Shown here: positions 34,022 to 49,510 of the stretch, one piece after another
Position numbering within the stretch: the stretch's first letter is position 1
Layout: the number at the start of each line of letters is the position of its first letter
Program-made: the position numbers and the translations under genes
Assembly: GCF_042643485.1 (NCBI RefSeq)
Contig: NZ_JBHRSJ010000012.1
Coordinates: forward strand, 310,001-374,000
Origin: Azotobacter bryophylli
GTDB taxonomy: Bacteria; Pseudomonadota; Gammaproteobacteria; Pseudomonadales; Pseudomonadaceae
Direction: 5' to 3'
DNA: 64,000 nt
Notes under the pieces: model-generated
Told to the model about the DNA's origin: nothing
Database searches by the model: none
The model's input: only the letters and a program-made list of their open reading frames with translations

Positions 34022-35428
34022 ATGAGCCAAAACGCCGACTGGATGCAGCGCGACCTCGCCGTGCTCTGGCATCCCTGTACCCAGATGAAGGATCACGAAC
34101 GCCTGCCGCTGATCCCCATCCGCCGGGGCGAAGGCGTCTGGCTGGAGGACTTCGACGGCAAACGCTACCTGGATGCGGTCAGCTCCTGGTGGGTCAACGT
34201 GTTCGGCCACGCCAACCCACGGATCAACGCCCGCATCCGCGAGCAGCTGGAGAGCCTCGAGCACGTGATGCTCGCCGGCTTCACCCACCAGCCGGCGGTG
34301 GAGCTGTCCGAGCGCCTGGTGGCGATCACCCCGCCCGGGCTTTCCCGGGTGTTCTACGCCGACAACGGCTCCTCGGGCATCGAGGTGGCGCTGAAGATGA
34401 GCTTCCACTACTGGCGCAACTGCGGCCAGAGCGACAAGAAACGCTTCGTCACCCTGACCAACAGCTATCACGGCGAGACGGTGGCAGCCATGTCGGTGGG
34501 CGACGTCGCGCTCTTCACCGAAACCTACAAGCCGCTGCTGCTCGACACCTTCAAGGTGCCCAGCCCCGACTGCTACCTGCGTCCGGAAGGGGTGAGCTGG
34601 GAGGAGCACTCGCGGACCATGTTCGCCCACATGGAGCAGACCCTCGCCGAACACCACGCGGAGATAGCCGCGGTGATCGTCGAGCCGCTGATCCAGGGCG
34701 CCGGCGGCATGCGCATGTACCACCCGGTCTACCTCAAGCTGCTGCGCGAGGCCTGCGACCGCTACCGGGTGCACCTGATCCACGACGAGATCGCCGTCGG
34801 CTTCGGCCGCACCGGGACGATGTTCGCCTGCGAGCAGGCCGGCATCGCCCCGGACTTCCTGGTGCTGTCCAAGGCGCTGACCGGCGGCTACCTGCCGATG
34901 GCCGCGGTGCTGACCACCGACACGGTCTACCAGGCGTTCTACGACGACTACGCCACCCTGCGCGCCTTCCTCCACTCGCACACCTACACCGGCAACCCGC
35001 TGGCCTGCGCCGCCGCCCTGGCGACTCTAGACATCTTCGAAGGCGACGACGTCATCGAGAAGAACAAGGCGCTGGCCGCACGGATGGCCAGCGCCACCGA
35101 ACATCTCAGGGACCATCCGCACGTCGCCGAGGTGCGTCAGACCGGCATGGCCCTGGCCATCGAGATGGTCAAGGACAAGGCGAGCAAGACGCCCTATCCC
35201 TGGCAGGAACGCCGCGGCCTCGCCGTCTACCAGCACGCGCTGAGCCGCGGCGCGCTGCTGCGCCCGCTGGGCAGCGTGGTGTATTTCCTGCCGCCCTACG
35301 TCATCACCGAGGGCGAGATCGACTTCCTCGCCGAAGTCGCCAGCGAGGGCATTGACCTGGCCACCCGCGCCAGCCTCAGCGTGGCGCTGCCCGCCGGTGC
35401 GCCGGCGGCCTTCCACGACCCGGGCTGA
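34022..35428 (+). CDS. bioA: Adenosylmethionine-8-amino-7-oxononanoate aminotransferase
   Basis: A 468-residue PLP enzyme of biotin synthesis that converts KAPA to DAPA using S-adenosylmethionine as amino donor. The characteristic start LWHPCTQMKDHE, the SSWWVN motif, YADNGSSGIE for the cofactor phosphate, HDEIAVGFGRTG and the PLP-lysine region LSKALTGGYLP are all present. The ATG at 34022 follows GGAGAG. The closing residues include a short variable tail. The gene stands apart from other bio genes, as in P. aeruginosa. Confidence 0.96.
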   Translation: MSQNADWMQRDLAVLWHPCTQMKDHERLPLIPIRRGEGVWLEDFDGKRYLDAVSSWWVNVFGHANPRINARIREQLESLEHVMLAGFTHQPAVELSERLVAITPPGLSRVFYADNGSSGIEVALKMSFHYWRNCGQSDKKRFVTLTNSYHGETVAAMSVGDVALFTETYKPLLLDTFKVPSPDCYLRPEGVSWEEHSRTMFAHMEQTLAEHHAEIAAVIVEPLIQGAGGMRMYHPVYLKLLREACDRYRVHLIHDEIAVGFGRTGTMFACEQAGIAPDFLVLSKALTGGYLPMAAVLTTDTVYQAFYDDYATLRAFLHSHTYTGNPLACAAALATLDIFEGDDVIEKNKALAARMASATEHLRDHPHVAEVRQTGMALAIEMVKDKASKTPYPWQERRGLAVYQHALSRGALLRPLGSVVYFLPPYVITEGEIDFLAEVASEGIDLATRASLSVALPAGAPAAFHDPG

Positions 35429-35433
35429 GACCG

Positions 35434-35973
35434 CTACTTTTTCTTCGCCGGGAAGGCCTTCTTCACCTCTTCGGCCCAGCCGGGATAGAGGCGGGTCTGC
35501 TCGGTATCCAGCCCCTTCGCCTCCATCGCCGCCTTGTGCCGGTCGATCTCGGGGACCATCTGGCTCAGGGCGCTGGAGTTGCCGTCGAGCTGGTACATCT
35601 GGGTCAGGCCCAGGTGGTAGAAGCGCAGCAGCTGCATGGCCTGCGGGTCGCCGGCGGCCACGCCCTGCTCGACGCAGTGCATGATGTTGGTGACGCCCAT
35701 CAGGCTGCGCTTGAGCTGCCAGCCGTACAGCGCCGCCGCCATCCACGGCTGCCGGCTCAGGTAGCCGCGCAGGATCGCGGCGGTGACCAGCGCCCCGGCG
35801 GCCACCCCGCCGAGGTTGTAGAGGAGGTTGTCGCCACCCGGCGAGCCGAACAGCCCCACCGCCAAACTCGACAGCCCCATTCCCAGCGCGGCGAAGATCG
35901 CCACCACGCTCAGGCTGCTCTTGCGGGTCTGCGCCCGGTATTCCTCGGGATTCCACGGTCGGATCTCGAACAT
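35434..35973 (-). CDS. DUF3087 membrane protein
   Basis: A 179-residue protein that opens with FEIRPWNPEEYRAQTRKS, the DUF3087 signature. It has two membrane helices (about residues 22-45 and 55-75) and a soluble helical C-terminal part ending in a Lys run. The ATG at 35973 places the signature at the N terminus and has a GAGG site upstream; an ATG four codons earlier is possible. The function is unknown. Its place beside rsmE and bioA is conserved in P. aeruginosa (PA0418). Confidence 0.88.
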   Translation of the reverse strand: MFEIRPWNPEEYRAQTRKSSLSVVAIFAALGMGLSSLAVGLFGSPGGDNLLYNLGGVAAGALVTAAILRGYLSRQPWMAAALYGWQLKRSLMGVTNIMHCVEQGVAAGDPQAMQLLRFYHLGLTQMYQLDGNSSALSQMVPEIDRHKAAMEAKGLDTEQTRLYPGWAEEVKKAFPAKKK

Positions 35974-36114
35974 CGCCACACCCATCCTCTCTTCAGCCGC
36001 CCAACGCGGGCCGGCGCGGTTTTTCGCAGGATTCGCCGCCCGTTGCAAGCCACTACAGCGCACCGGCGCCAGCGGTTAAGCTTGCAGGCCGTTTTCTGCC
36101 GACCGGATATCCCG

Positions 36115-36834
36115 ATGCGCCTGTCCCGCTTCTTCATCGACGCCCCTCTCGCCTTCGGCAACCTCGATCTGCCGGAGGCCCAGGCCCACTACATCGGCCG
36201 GGTGCTACGCCTGGCCGCCGGCGATGCCGTGCAGCTGTTCGACGGCAGCGGCGGCGAATTCCGCGGCGAGCTGGTGGAGGTGGGCAAGAAGAGCGTGCGG
36301 GTGGAACTGCACGAGCGGCTGGACGGCCTGCCCGAATCGCCCCTGCGCGTGCACCTGGGCCAGGGCCTGTCGCGCGGCGAGCGCATGGACTGGGCGATTC
36401 AGAAGGCCACCGAGCTGGGGGTGGCGGAGATCACCCCGATCGTCAGCGCGCGCTGCGAGGTACGCCTCTCCGACGAGCGCAGCGACAAGCGCCTGACCCA
36501 CTGGCGGCAGATCGCGATCAGCGCCTGCGAGCAATGCGGCCGCTCGGTCCTGCCGCGCATCCATGCGCCGCTCGCCCTGGCCGACTGGCTGGCACGAACC
36601 GAGGCGGAGCTGAAACTGGTCCTGCATCCGCTGGCGGAGCCCCTGGTCAGCCACGCCCGTCCCGCTTCCCTGGTGTTCCTGATCGGCCCGGAAGGCGGTC
36701 TGAACGAGGAGGAAGTCGATCAGGCCAGGGCTACAGGCTTCCAGGCCGCCCGCCTCGGCCCGCGGGTGCTGCGCACGGAGACCGCGCCGGTGGTGGCGCT
36801 GAGCGTGGCCCAGCAGCTGTGGGGGGATCTGTAG
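36115..36834 (+). CDS. rsmE: 16S rRNA m3U1498 methyltransferase RsmE
   Basis: A 239-residue SPOUT-class methyltransferase that modifies U1498 of 16S rRNA. An N-terminal PUA-like RNA-binding domain (SRFFID, HYIGRVLRL) is followed by the knotted SAM-binding domain with IGPEGGLNEEEV and LGPRVLRTETA. Length and start are normal. It ends 18 bases from the convergent chpC. Confidence 0.95.
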   Translation: MRLSRFFIDAPLAFGNLDLPEAQAHYIGRVLRLAAGDAVQLFDGSGGEFRGELVEVGKKSVRVELHERLDGLPESPLRVHLGQGLSRGERMDWAIQKATELGVAEITPIVSARCEVRLSDERSDKRLTHWRQIAISACEQCGRSVLPRIHAPLALADWLARTEAELKLVLHPLAEPLVSHARPASLVFLIGPEGGLNEEEVDQARATGFQAARLGPRVLRTETAPVVALSVAQQLWGDL

Positions 36835-36852
36835 GGACGGGCCCTCACGGCC

Positions 36853-37326
36853 TCAGATCAGCCCGGCGTCCACCAGCTTCTGCTCCAGCCCCTCCAGATC
36901 GGGGATCTTGGCGATGCCGTCGCCCAGATCGACCGCCGCCAGCTCCAGCGGCGCCAGCGGCGCGTTGGCCCGCGGCAGTCCGCTGTCGACCTTCAGCGAA
37001 CGCGGAATGCCCTGCAGCAGCAGGGCGAGGAACTTCACCTGGGGACGTCCGCCGATGGCGTTGATCACCGCGATCCGCGATGTCGTGCCGAGCTTCGGGG
37101 CGCTGCCGCCGGCGGCGGCCTCGAAGGACAGCAGCGGCAGGCGCAGATCGCGCCAGGCGACCAGTCCGACCAGCCAGGCCGGCAGCTCGGGGTTGCTCTG
37201 CACGCCCCGGTAGGGAATCAGTTCGGCCACCGCCGCGTTGGGCAGCAGCAGGGTCCGGTCGGTCAGCGGCAGCAGCAGGCCGGTCAGGCTGGCGACGCTG
37301 TTCGGTTTGGCTTCGGCTTGGCTCAT
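36853..37326 (-). CDS. chpC: CheW-like protein ChpC of the Pil-Chp system
   Basis: A 157-residue CheW-domain adaptor (LLLPLTDRTLLLPNAAVAELIPY opens the fold; VGLVAWRDLRLPLLSFE is the second half). It is the last gene of the pilGHIJK-chpABC cluster. ChpC is thought to couple additional receptors to the ChpA kinase. The ATG at 37326 is used because the CheW fold starts shortly after it. In P. aeruginosa chpD and chpE follow; here the next gene is the convergent rsmE. Confidence 0.92.
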   Translation of the reverse strand: MSQAEAKPNSVASLTGLLLPLTDRTLLLPNAAVAELIPYRGVQSNPELPAWLVGLVAWRDLRLPLLSFEAAAGGSAPKLGTTSRIAVINAIGGRPQVKFLALLLQGIPRSLKVDSGLPRANAPLAPLELAAVDLGDGIAKIPDLEGLEQKLVDAGLI

Positions 37327-37384
37327 GGGTAGTCCTGATAAACGCGTGCCAGCGGCGCCGCTGGCGGGAACGCGGCGACGCGGC

Positions 37385-38400
37385 TCATTCGTTGTCCCCG
37401 GCGCAGGCTTCCGCCAGGCGCCGCACCAGGGCCTCGGCCAGCTCGCGCGGCGCCCCGCTGAACTGGCTGTAACCGTCCTCGCGCAGGCTGTCGGGCATGC
37501 TCGAGCAGGCGCAGCTGTTGGCCCGCTGGGTCCAGATCTCACCGCCCTGACGGCGGAAGTAGGCGGCCGCGGCGCTGCCGTCGCTGCCCATGCCGCTGAA
37601 GGCGATCATGCCGCAGCGAGGCCCGAACTGCTGGGCCAGGTTGAGCATCAGTTGGTCGATGGACGGACTGTAGGGCTCGGGCCAGGGGCGGTCGAGGATG
37701 CACAGCTGGCCGTCCGCCTCGAAGGCGAGCTCATGGCGGATCGGCGCCACCACCACCTCGCCGCAGCGCAGCCGCTCGCCCTGGCGGGCGGGAACGACCT
37801 GCCACAGGCTGTGCCGGCCGACCGCCTTGGGCAGGGCCGACTCGAACGCGGAATCGATGTGCTGGGCGTAGACGAAGCCGACCGGCAGTCCCGACGGCAG
37901 GGCGTCGAGGAACTCCTTGACCGCCTCGGGACCGCCCAGCGAGGCGGCCAGCAGCCAGATCTCCCTCGGCGCCTCGCCCTCGGCCGGGCGGATATCCTGC
38001 AGCGCAGCCGGCAGGGTCAGCTGCGCCGGGCTCCCGCCCTGGTCGAGCAGCGCCTCCAGGCTCGGCCCGATCGCCTGGGTCGGATCGCCGGCGAGCCGCT
38101 TGAGCTTGCCGATCAGTCGCCGCTCCCAGCGCGGGTAATGCTCCGAATGCCGCTCCGGCGCCTGGCCCTGGCCGAACAGCACCGGCACCCGGCTGCTCTC
38201 GAGCAGTTGGTCGACCAACGGCGAATCGCCCAGCTGGGCCAGATCGACCAGCCAGAGATCCGCCTCGCAAGCCGCCAGGGCCTCGCCATCGAGGCGCCCC
38301 GGATCGCTATTGAGGATCACCTCGTAGCCGTTGCCCACCAGGGCCTGCTGCAGCACGTGGCGCTGCAGCGAGGTATCGGCGATCACCGCGATACGAATGC

Positions 38401-38404
<4 letters not shown>
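37385..38404 (-). CDS. chpB: Chemotaxis methylesterase ChpB
   Basis: A 339-residue CheB-type protein. Its C-terminal methylesterase domain has the catalytic serine in LLAASLGGPEAV, the His in YAQHIDSAFE and the Asp in SGMGSDGSAA. The N-terminal 110 residues look receiver-like but lack a clear phosphorylation motif. It should remove methyl groups from the receptor PilJ, opposing PilK. Its start overlaps the end of chpA by four bases. Confidence 0.94.
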
Positions 38405-44661
<6,257 letters not shown>

Positions 44662-44682
44662 AACGACTCCAGTCAACGTGTG

Positions 44683-45552
44683 TTACCCCTTACGGGTAAA
44701 GGCCAGCACTTGCGGGTCGGCTACCGGTTGCAGATCCGGATGCTGCCAACCGACCACTTCGCCCACGCCGATCACCAGGAGCCCCCCTGGGGCCAGGCGC
44801 TCGGCCAGCCGGTTGAGGATCTCGCGGCGACGCCAGCGGCGGAAATAGATCAGCAAGTTCTGACAGAAGATGATGTCCATCCCGGACATCGGCGCCTTGG
44901 CCAGGTCCAGGACGTTGAGCCGGGCGCTGCATACGCGCTCGGCCAGACTCGGTAATACCCTGAAGTGCCCGTCCGCCTGCGCGCTGAAGTAGCGATCGCG
45001 CAGAGCTTCGTCCAGGCGCTCCAGCCGACGCGGCGGATACAGGCCCTGACGCACCTTCTCCAGGGCATTCAGGCTGATGTCCGTGGCCGTGACGCCGAAG
45101 CGCTCGGCCGCATTCGCCGTCTCCCCGCGCAACACCTCCATGGCGGTGATGGCCAGCGAATAGGGCTCCTCGCCGCTGGCGCAACCCACGCTCCAGAAGG
45201 CCCAGGGCCGCGCCGGCGAACGCTCGGCCAGCCGCCCCTGCAGATAGCGGCAGAGCAACTCGAACGACGGCGGATGGCGGAAGAACGAGGTTTCCTGGAC
45301 GGTCAGGCGATCCAACAGGTGCGACCACTCCACCGCGCCCCGCGGCCCGTCGGTGACGCACCGGTAGTAGCTGGCGTAGTCGCCGACGCTCAGTTCGCGC
45401 ATGCGGGCGCTCAGGCTGTTCTGCAGGAAACGGCGCTGCTGTTCGCCGAGCACCATGCCCGCACGCTGCTCGAGCAGGCGCTGCCAGTCTCGGAACTCGG
45501 CCTCGGATATCTCGGCCGGGGGAGTCAGCGCCCAGACGCCGGTTGGCTGCAT
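44683..45552 (-). CDS. pilK: Receptor methyltransferase PilK (CheR family)
   Basis: A 289-residue CheR-type enzyme expected to methylate PilJ using S-adenosylmethionine. The N-terminal helical domain is followed by the SAM-binding core with FWSVGCASGEEPYSLAI, TDISLNALEKVRQG and IIFCQNLLIYF. The ATG at 45552 has a good GAGAGG ribosome site; an in-frame ATG at 45570 would add six residues. It lies between pilJ and chpA in the canonical order. Confidence 0.94.
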   Translation of the reverse strand: MQPTGVWALTPPAEISEAEFRDWQRLLEQRAGMVLGEQQRRFLQNSLSARMRELSVGDYASYYRCVTDGPRGAVEWSHLLDRLTVQETSFFRHPPSFELLCRYLQGRLAERSPARPWAFWSVGCASGEEPYSLAITAMEVLRGETANAAERFGVTATDISLNALEKVRQGLYPPRRLERLDEALRDRYFSAQADGHFRVLPSLAERVCSARLNVLDLAKAPMSGMDIIFCQNLLIYFRRWRRREILNRLAERLAPGGLLVIGVGEVVGWQHPDLQPVADPQVLAFTRKG

Positions 45553-45609
45553 AACCTGCCTCTCGTTCATGCTCGCCGGCGCTCCTCAGGAGCGCCGCGG
45601 CCCTTGGGA

Positions 45610-47658
45610 TCAGAGCTGTTCCGCACGCTCCGGCAGGGTGAAACCGGACACCGACTTGCGCATCTCGCTGGCCATCTTCGCCAGATTGCCGATGCTCATG
45701 GCGGTGGCGCTGGTACCGGCCGAGGTCTGCGAGGTGATCTCCTGGATCACGAACATGGTGTTGGAGATGTGGCCGGCAGAGGAAGCCTGCTGGCGAGCGG
45801 CGTTGGAGATGTTCTGGATCAGGGCCGCGAGGGTCTTGGATACCTTCTCGATCTCCTCCAGGGCGACCCCGGCGTCCTGCGCCAGGCGGGCTCCGCGGAC
45901 CACCTCGGTGGTGGTCTGTTCCATGGAGATCACCGCTTCGTTGGTGTCGGTCTGGATGGTCTTCACCAGCGCCTCGATCTGCTTGGTCGCCGCGGAGGAA
46001 CGTTCGGCGAGGCGCTGCACCTCGTCGGCCACCACGGCGAAGCCGCGACCGGCATCGCCGGCCATGGAGGCCTGGATCGCGGCGTTCAGGGCGAGGATGT
46101 TGGTCTGGTCGGCGATGTCGTTGATCAGGCTGACGATGTCGCCGATCTCCTGGGAGGATTCGCCGAGGCGCTTGATCCGCTTCGAGGTGTCCTGGATCTG
46201 CTCGCGGATGTTGTCCATGCCGGTGATGGTGTTGTGCACCACCTCGTTGCCCTTGTTGGCGATGGCCACGGAGCGTTCCGCCACCGCCGAGGATTCCGCG
46301 GCGTTCGCCGATACCTGGTCGATGGAGACCGCCATTTCGTTGACCGCGGCCGAAGCCCCGGCGATTTCCTGGGCCTGGTGCTCGGAGGCTTCGGCCAGGT
46401 GCATCGCGGTCGCCTGGGTTTCCTGGGCGGCGCTGGCCACCTGCAGGGCGGTCTGGTTGATGGTTTCCACCAGTTCGCGCAGTTGGTCGATCGAGTAGTT
46501 GATGGAGTCGGCGATGGCGCCGGTGAAATCCTCGGTCACGGTCGCGGTCACGGTCAGGTCGCCATCGGCGAGGTCGGCGATCTCGTCGAGCAGGCGCAGG
46601 ATCGCGGCCTGGTTGCGCTCGTTCTTCTCGGCGGTCTCGGCCAGACGCCGGCGGGTGCTCTGGACCATGACCAGGGCGATCAGGACGATCGAGGCCAGGG
46701 TCAGGAAGACCAGCACATAACTGGCCAGGGTATTCAGCTTGCGGCCGTCTGCCAGCCCTTCGAAGCCGCTGGCCAGTGCGGAGGTCTTGGCCAGCAGGCC
46801 CTGGGCGATCTCCTGGATGGCATTGGCGGACTCGCGGACCTGGAACACCTCCGGCGAGGTTTCCAGGATCTCGTCCACCGATCCGGCGACGAACTGGAAC
46901 AATTCGGCGATTTCGCCGAGATGCTTGACGGCCTCGGGATCGGTCACGCGGGAAATGCCCTGGGACGGATCGCCCTCGCGCATGCCCTTGAGCACCCGGC
47001 CGAATTGGTTGGCGTCGCGACCGAACATGTCAGCGGCCTGGATCGAGCCCTCGTCGCCGGCGAGCACCTTGTTCACCGAAGCGAGAATCCGCTCGGCGAG
47101 CAGCGCCTGGCGCTGGGCCATGGCGACCTGGGAAGCCGGGGCGCCGCTGTGCAGCAGGCTGTCGACCACCGTCTCGTACTCGCGCTGCAGCTGCGGGACG
47201 GTCTCGCCCAGGGTGGCGGCCACCTGGTGCAGGGAAAGCACGGTCTTCTCGCTGGCGAGAATGGCGTCGGCGTTGCGCCGCAGGCCGTCCCAGCCCTGCT
47301 GCACTTCCGCCATCTGCGCCTGCACGGCATCCGGGGCCGGCGGCAGGCTGCTCGCCTCGTCGCCCTGCTGCAGCACGCTCCAGCGCTGCTGGAAGTCGTT
47401 GCGGGAGGTCTTCAGCACGGAGAAGGCCGCCGCCTTGCCCTCCGCCGCCTCGCCAGCGCTCTTGGCGAGGCGCTGGGACAGCAGGCGCAACTCGCCAGCA
47501 TGGGCGATGTAGGCCTTGTCATGCCCCCCCTGGTTGTTGAGGTAGACGAAGTTGACGAGCAGCAACACGATGGAAACCAGCAGAACCACGAAGAGCCCCG
47601 CGATCATGGTGCTGCTGCGTTTATCCGCCCAAAGGTTGTCTGTATTGAGTTTTTGCAT
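45610..47658 (-). CDS. pilJ: Methyl-accepting chemotaxis receptor PilJ
   Basis: A 682-residue receptor for twitching motility with two membrane helices (about residues 18-38 and 310-335) flanking a periplasmic region with two PilJ domains, then a HAMP-like part (AAILRLLDEIADLADGDL) and a long signalling coiled coil with the MCP hairpin tip SLINDIADQTNILALNAAIQ. It senses pilin or surface contact and controls ChpA. The second of two adjacent ATG codons (47658) gives MQKLNTDNL, as in P. aeruginosa PilJ, and the same length of 682. Confidence 0.96.
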   Translation of the reverse strand: MQKLNTDNLWADKRSSTMIAGLFVVLLVSIVLLLVNFVYLNNQGGHDKAYIAHAGELRLLSQRLAKSAGEAAEGKAAAFSVLKTSRNDFQQRWSVLQQGDEASSLPPAPDAVQAQMAEVQQGWDGLRRNADAILASEKTVLSLHQVAATLGETVPQLQREYETVVDSLLHSGAPASQVAMAQRQALLAERILASVNKVLAGDEGSIQAADMFGRDANQFGRVLKGMREGDPSQGISRVTDPEAVKHLGEIAELFQFVAGSVDEILETSPEVFQVRESANAIQEIAQGLLAKTSALASGFEGLADGRKLNTLASYVLVFLTLASIVLIALVMVQSTRRRLAETAEKNERNQAAILRLLDEIADLADGDLTVTATVTEDFTGAIADSINYSIDQLRELVETINQTALQVASAAQETQATAMHLAEASEHQAQEIAGASAAVNEMAVSIDQVSANAAESSAVAERSVAIANKGNEVVHNTITGMDNIREQIQDTSKRIKRLGESSQEIGDIVSLINDIADQTNILALNAAIQASMAGDAGRGFAVVADEVQRLAERSSAATKQIEALVKTIQTDTNEAVISMEQTTTEVVRGARLAQDAGVALEEIEKVSKTLAALIQNISNAARQQASSAGHISNTMFVIQEITSQTSAGTSATAMSIGNLAKMASEMRKSVSGFTLPERAEQL

Positions 47659-47854
47659 CATCCGGCCCCCAGCCTTACCCCAAACTACATCAATCCATTC
47701 GCTGCCAAGGGCCGGCCAGGCCGACCCGCTCGTTGAAACCGGCATCCCGCGCGGGAGGTGGCCGCAACTGCGGAGCCTCGCGCCCTGCCGACCGCACTCG
47801 CCCACGGCCCTCCCCGCATGCGTTCAGATGCGTCGGAAGCCGTGCTGCACATGA

Positions 47855-48391
47855 TCAAAACGCCACATCGAGAAAGCCGGCATGCCGGGTCAGGGCGTGC
47901 GGGCTGAACACCAGCCAGGGCTGCTCGTACTGGAACAGCCCGAGGATGAACGGCTGGATCGCCGCCTCCAGAGGCGGCAACTGCTCCGAGAAGGTCTCCA
48001 CCGGGAAATGCTGCAGGCCGAAGACTTCGTCGACCACCAGACCGGCGAAGACGTCCTGGTGATCCACCACCAGCACCCGCCGCTGCTTGCGCTGGGTCGC
48101 CACTTCGTTGCCGAAGAACTCGCTCAGATCCATGATCGGCAGCAGGCGTCCGCGCACGTTGGCGACCCCCTTGACCCAGCTCTTCACGCCGGGCAGCAGA
48201 GTGTGCCGCGGCTCGTGCAACACTTCGTTCACCTCCCCCATGGAGGCGACGAACAGGCGCTCGCCCATGCGGAAGCCGATGCCGCTCCAGGTCTGCGCGG
48301 TCTCCTGCTGCGCAGGCAGGGCCGCGGCCAACGTCCGGCTGCGCCGATCGATCTCGAGCAAAAGCTGAAAGGGCGTTTCTAAGCGCGGCAT
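47855..48391 (-). CDS. pilI: CheW-like adaptor PilI
   Basis: A 178-residue CheW-domain protein that joins receptor PilJ to kinase ChpA. It contains GIGFRMGERLFVASMGEVNEVL and VKGVANVRGRLLPIMDLSEF, closely similar to P. aeruginosa PilI, and has the same length when started at ATG 48391. A 196-base space separates it from pilJ, longer than other gaps in the cluster and without an evident gene. Confidence 0.94.
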   Translation of the reverse strand: MPRLETPFQLLLEIDRRSRTLAAALPAQQETAQTWSGIGFRMGERLFVASMGEVNEVLHEPRHTLLPGVKSWVKGVANVRGRLLPIMDLSEFFGNEVATQRKQRRVLVVDHQDVFAGLVVDEVFGLQHFPVETFSEQLPPLEAAIQPFILGLFQYEQPWLVFSPHALTRHAGFLDVAF

Positions 48392-48451
48392 CCGGCCCAA
48401 GCCTTCTGTGGTGACGGGATTGGAATCACTATCGATCGAGCCAGCCGGAGG

Positions 48452-48817
48452 TCAGCCGGCCAGTACCGCATTCAGGGTCTTGAGCAGGGTTTCCTCGGCC
48501 AGCGGCTTGGTCAGATAGTCCCGCGCGCCCTGGCGCTTGCCCCAGACCTTGTCGGTCTCCTGGTCCTTGGTGGTGATGATGATCACCGGGATATGACTGG
48601 TCTCTTCGTCCTTGGTCAGCTGACGGGTCGCCTGGAAGCCGTTCAGGCCCGGCATGACGATGTCCATCAGCACTGCGTCCGGCTTTTCCTGGCGCGCCAG
48701 GGCGACGCCGTCGGCGCCGTTCTCGGCTTTCAGGACGCGGTGACCATGCTTCTCGAGCATGGCGGCGAGCTTGTACATCTCGGTTGGCGAGTCATCGACA
48801 ATCAGAATTCGAGCCAT
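48452..48817 (-). CDS. pilH: Response regulator PilH (CheY-like)
   Basis: A 121-residue single receiver domain with acidic pocket ILIVDDSPTE, phosphorylated Asp in AVLMDIVMPGLNG (about residue 52) and the switch Lys in YLTKPLAEE. PilH is one of two output regulators of the Pil-Chp system; in P. aeruginosa it acts on pilus retraction and cAMP level. It sits between pilI and pilG. Confidence 0.96.
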   Translation of the reverse strand: MARILIVDDSPTEMYKLAAMLEKHGHRVLKAENGADGVALARQEKPDAVLMDIVMPGLNGFQATRQLTKDEETSHIPVIIITTKDQETDKVWGKRQGARDYLTKPLAEETLLKTLNAVLAG

Positions 48818-48868
48818 GAGGTTCCCCCATACGGAATAAGGCGGCAGCGGCCTGGCGGCCGGCGAAAA

Positions 48869-49276
48869 TCAGGAAGCTTGTTCGACCGGGATGAAGTCCG
48901 GGACGTGGGACTTGATCGCACCCAGCAGTTCTTCCTTGCTGAAGGGCTTGGTGAGGTACTGGTCGGAACCGACGATGCGCCCCTTGGCCTTGTCGAACAG
49001 GCCGTCCTTGGAGGACAGCATGATCACCGGCGTGGACTTGAAGGCACTGTTGTTCTTGATCAGGGCGCAGGTCTGGTAGCCATCGAGCCGCGGCATCATG
49101 ATGTCGACGAAGATGATGCGCGGATGGCTGTCGGCGATCTTGGCCAGGGCATCGAAACCGTCGACGGCGGTAACGACATCGCAACCCACTTTCTTCAGCA
49201 AAGTCTCCGCGGTGCGACGAATCGTTTTCGAGTCGTCGATCACCATCACTCTCAAGCCGTCGGAATGCTGTTCCAT
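48869..49276 (-). CDS. pilG: Response regulator PilG (CheY-like)
   Basis: A 135-residue receiver-only regulator with MVIDDSKTIRRT, phosphorylated Asp in IIFVDIMMPRLDG and KPFSKEELLG, almost identical to P. aeruginosa PilG. It drives pilus extension and cAMP signalling downstream of ChpA. The ATG at 49276 gives the conserved MEQHSDGL start. It is the first gene of the Pil-Chp cluster and is divergent from gshB. Confidence 0.97.
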   Translation of the reverse strand: MEQHSDGLRVMVIDDSKTIRRTAETLLKKVGCDVVTAVDGFDALAKIADSHPRIIFVDIMMPRLDGYQTCALIKNNSAFKSTPVIMLSSKDGLFDKAKGRIVGSDQYLTKPFSKEELLGAIKSHVPDFIPVEQAS

Positions 49277-49421
49277 GTTCGCCTTACCATCGCTCCGCAG
49301 AGCCGTTGATGTTGCGTTCTTCCCCGGACTGTCCGGGATCTGCCAGCGACGGACCACCCGATCGCCGCGCCTTTTTAGCACACTCACCCCAAATCCATAA
49401 GTGAGCCCGTGCATGGTTTTC

Positions 49422-49448
49422 TTGACCGGAAGCAATGCGGGCTACACT
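49422..49448 (+). promoter_or_regulatory. Possible gshB promoter
   Basis: TTGACC at 49422-49427 and TACACT at 49443-49448 lie 15 bases apart, shorter than ideal; TTCTTG at 49419-49424 would give 18. It is 62 bases before the gshB start and is only a motif-level suggestion. Confidence 0.35.
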
Positions 49449-49510
49449 CTGGCCCGACGTCATCGCAGCCGGCGAAAATGCCGGATCATTTCACTCGGAG
49501 GAACAACCCC

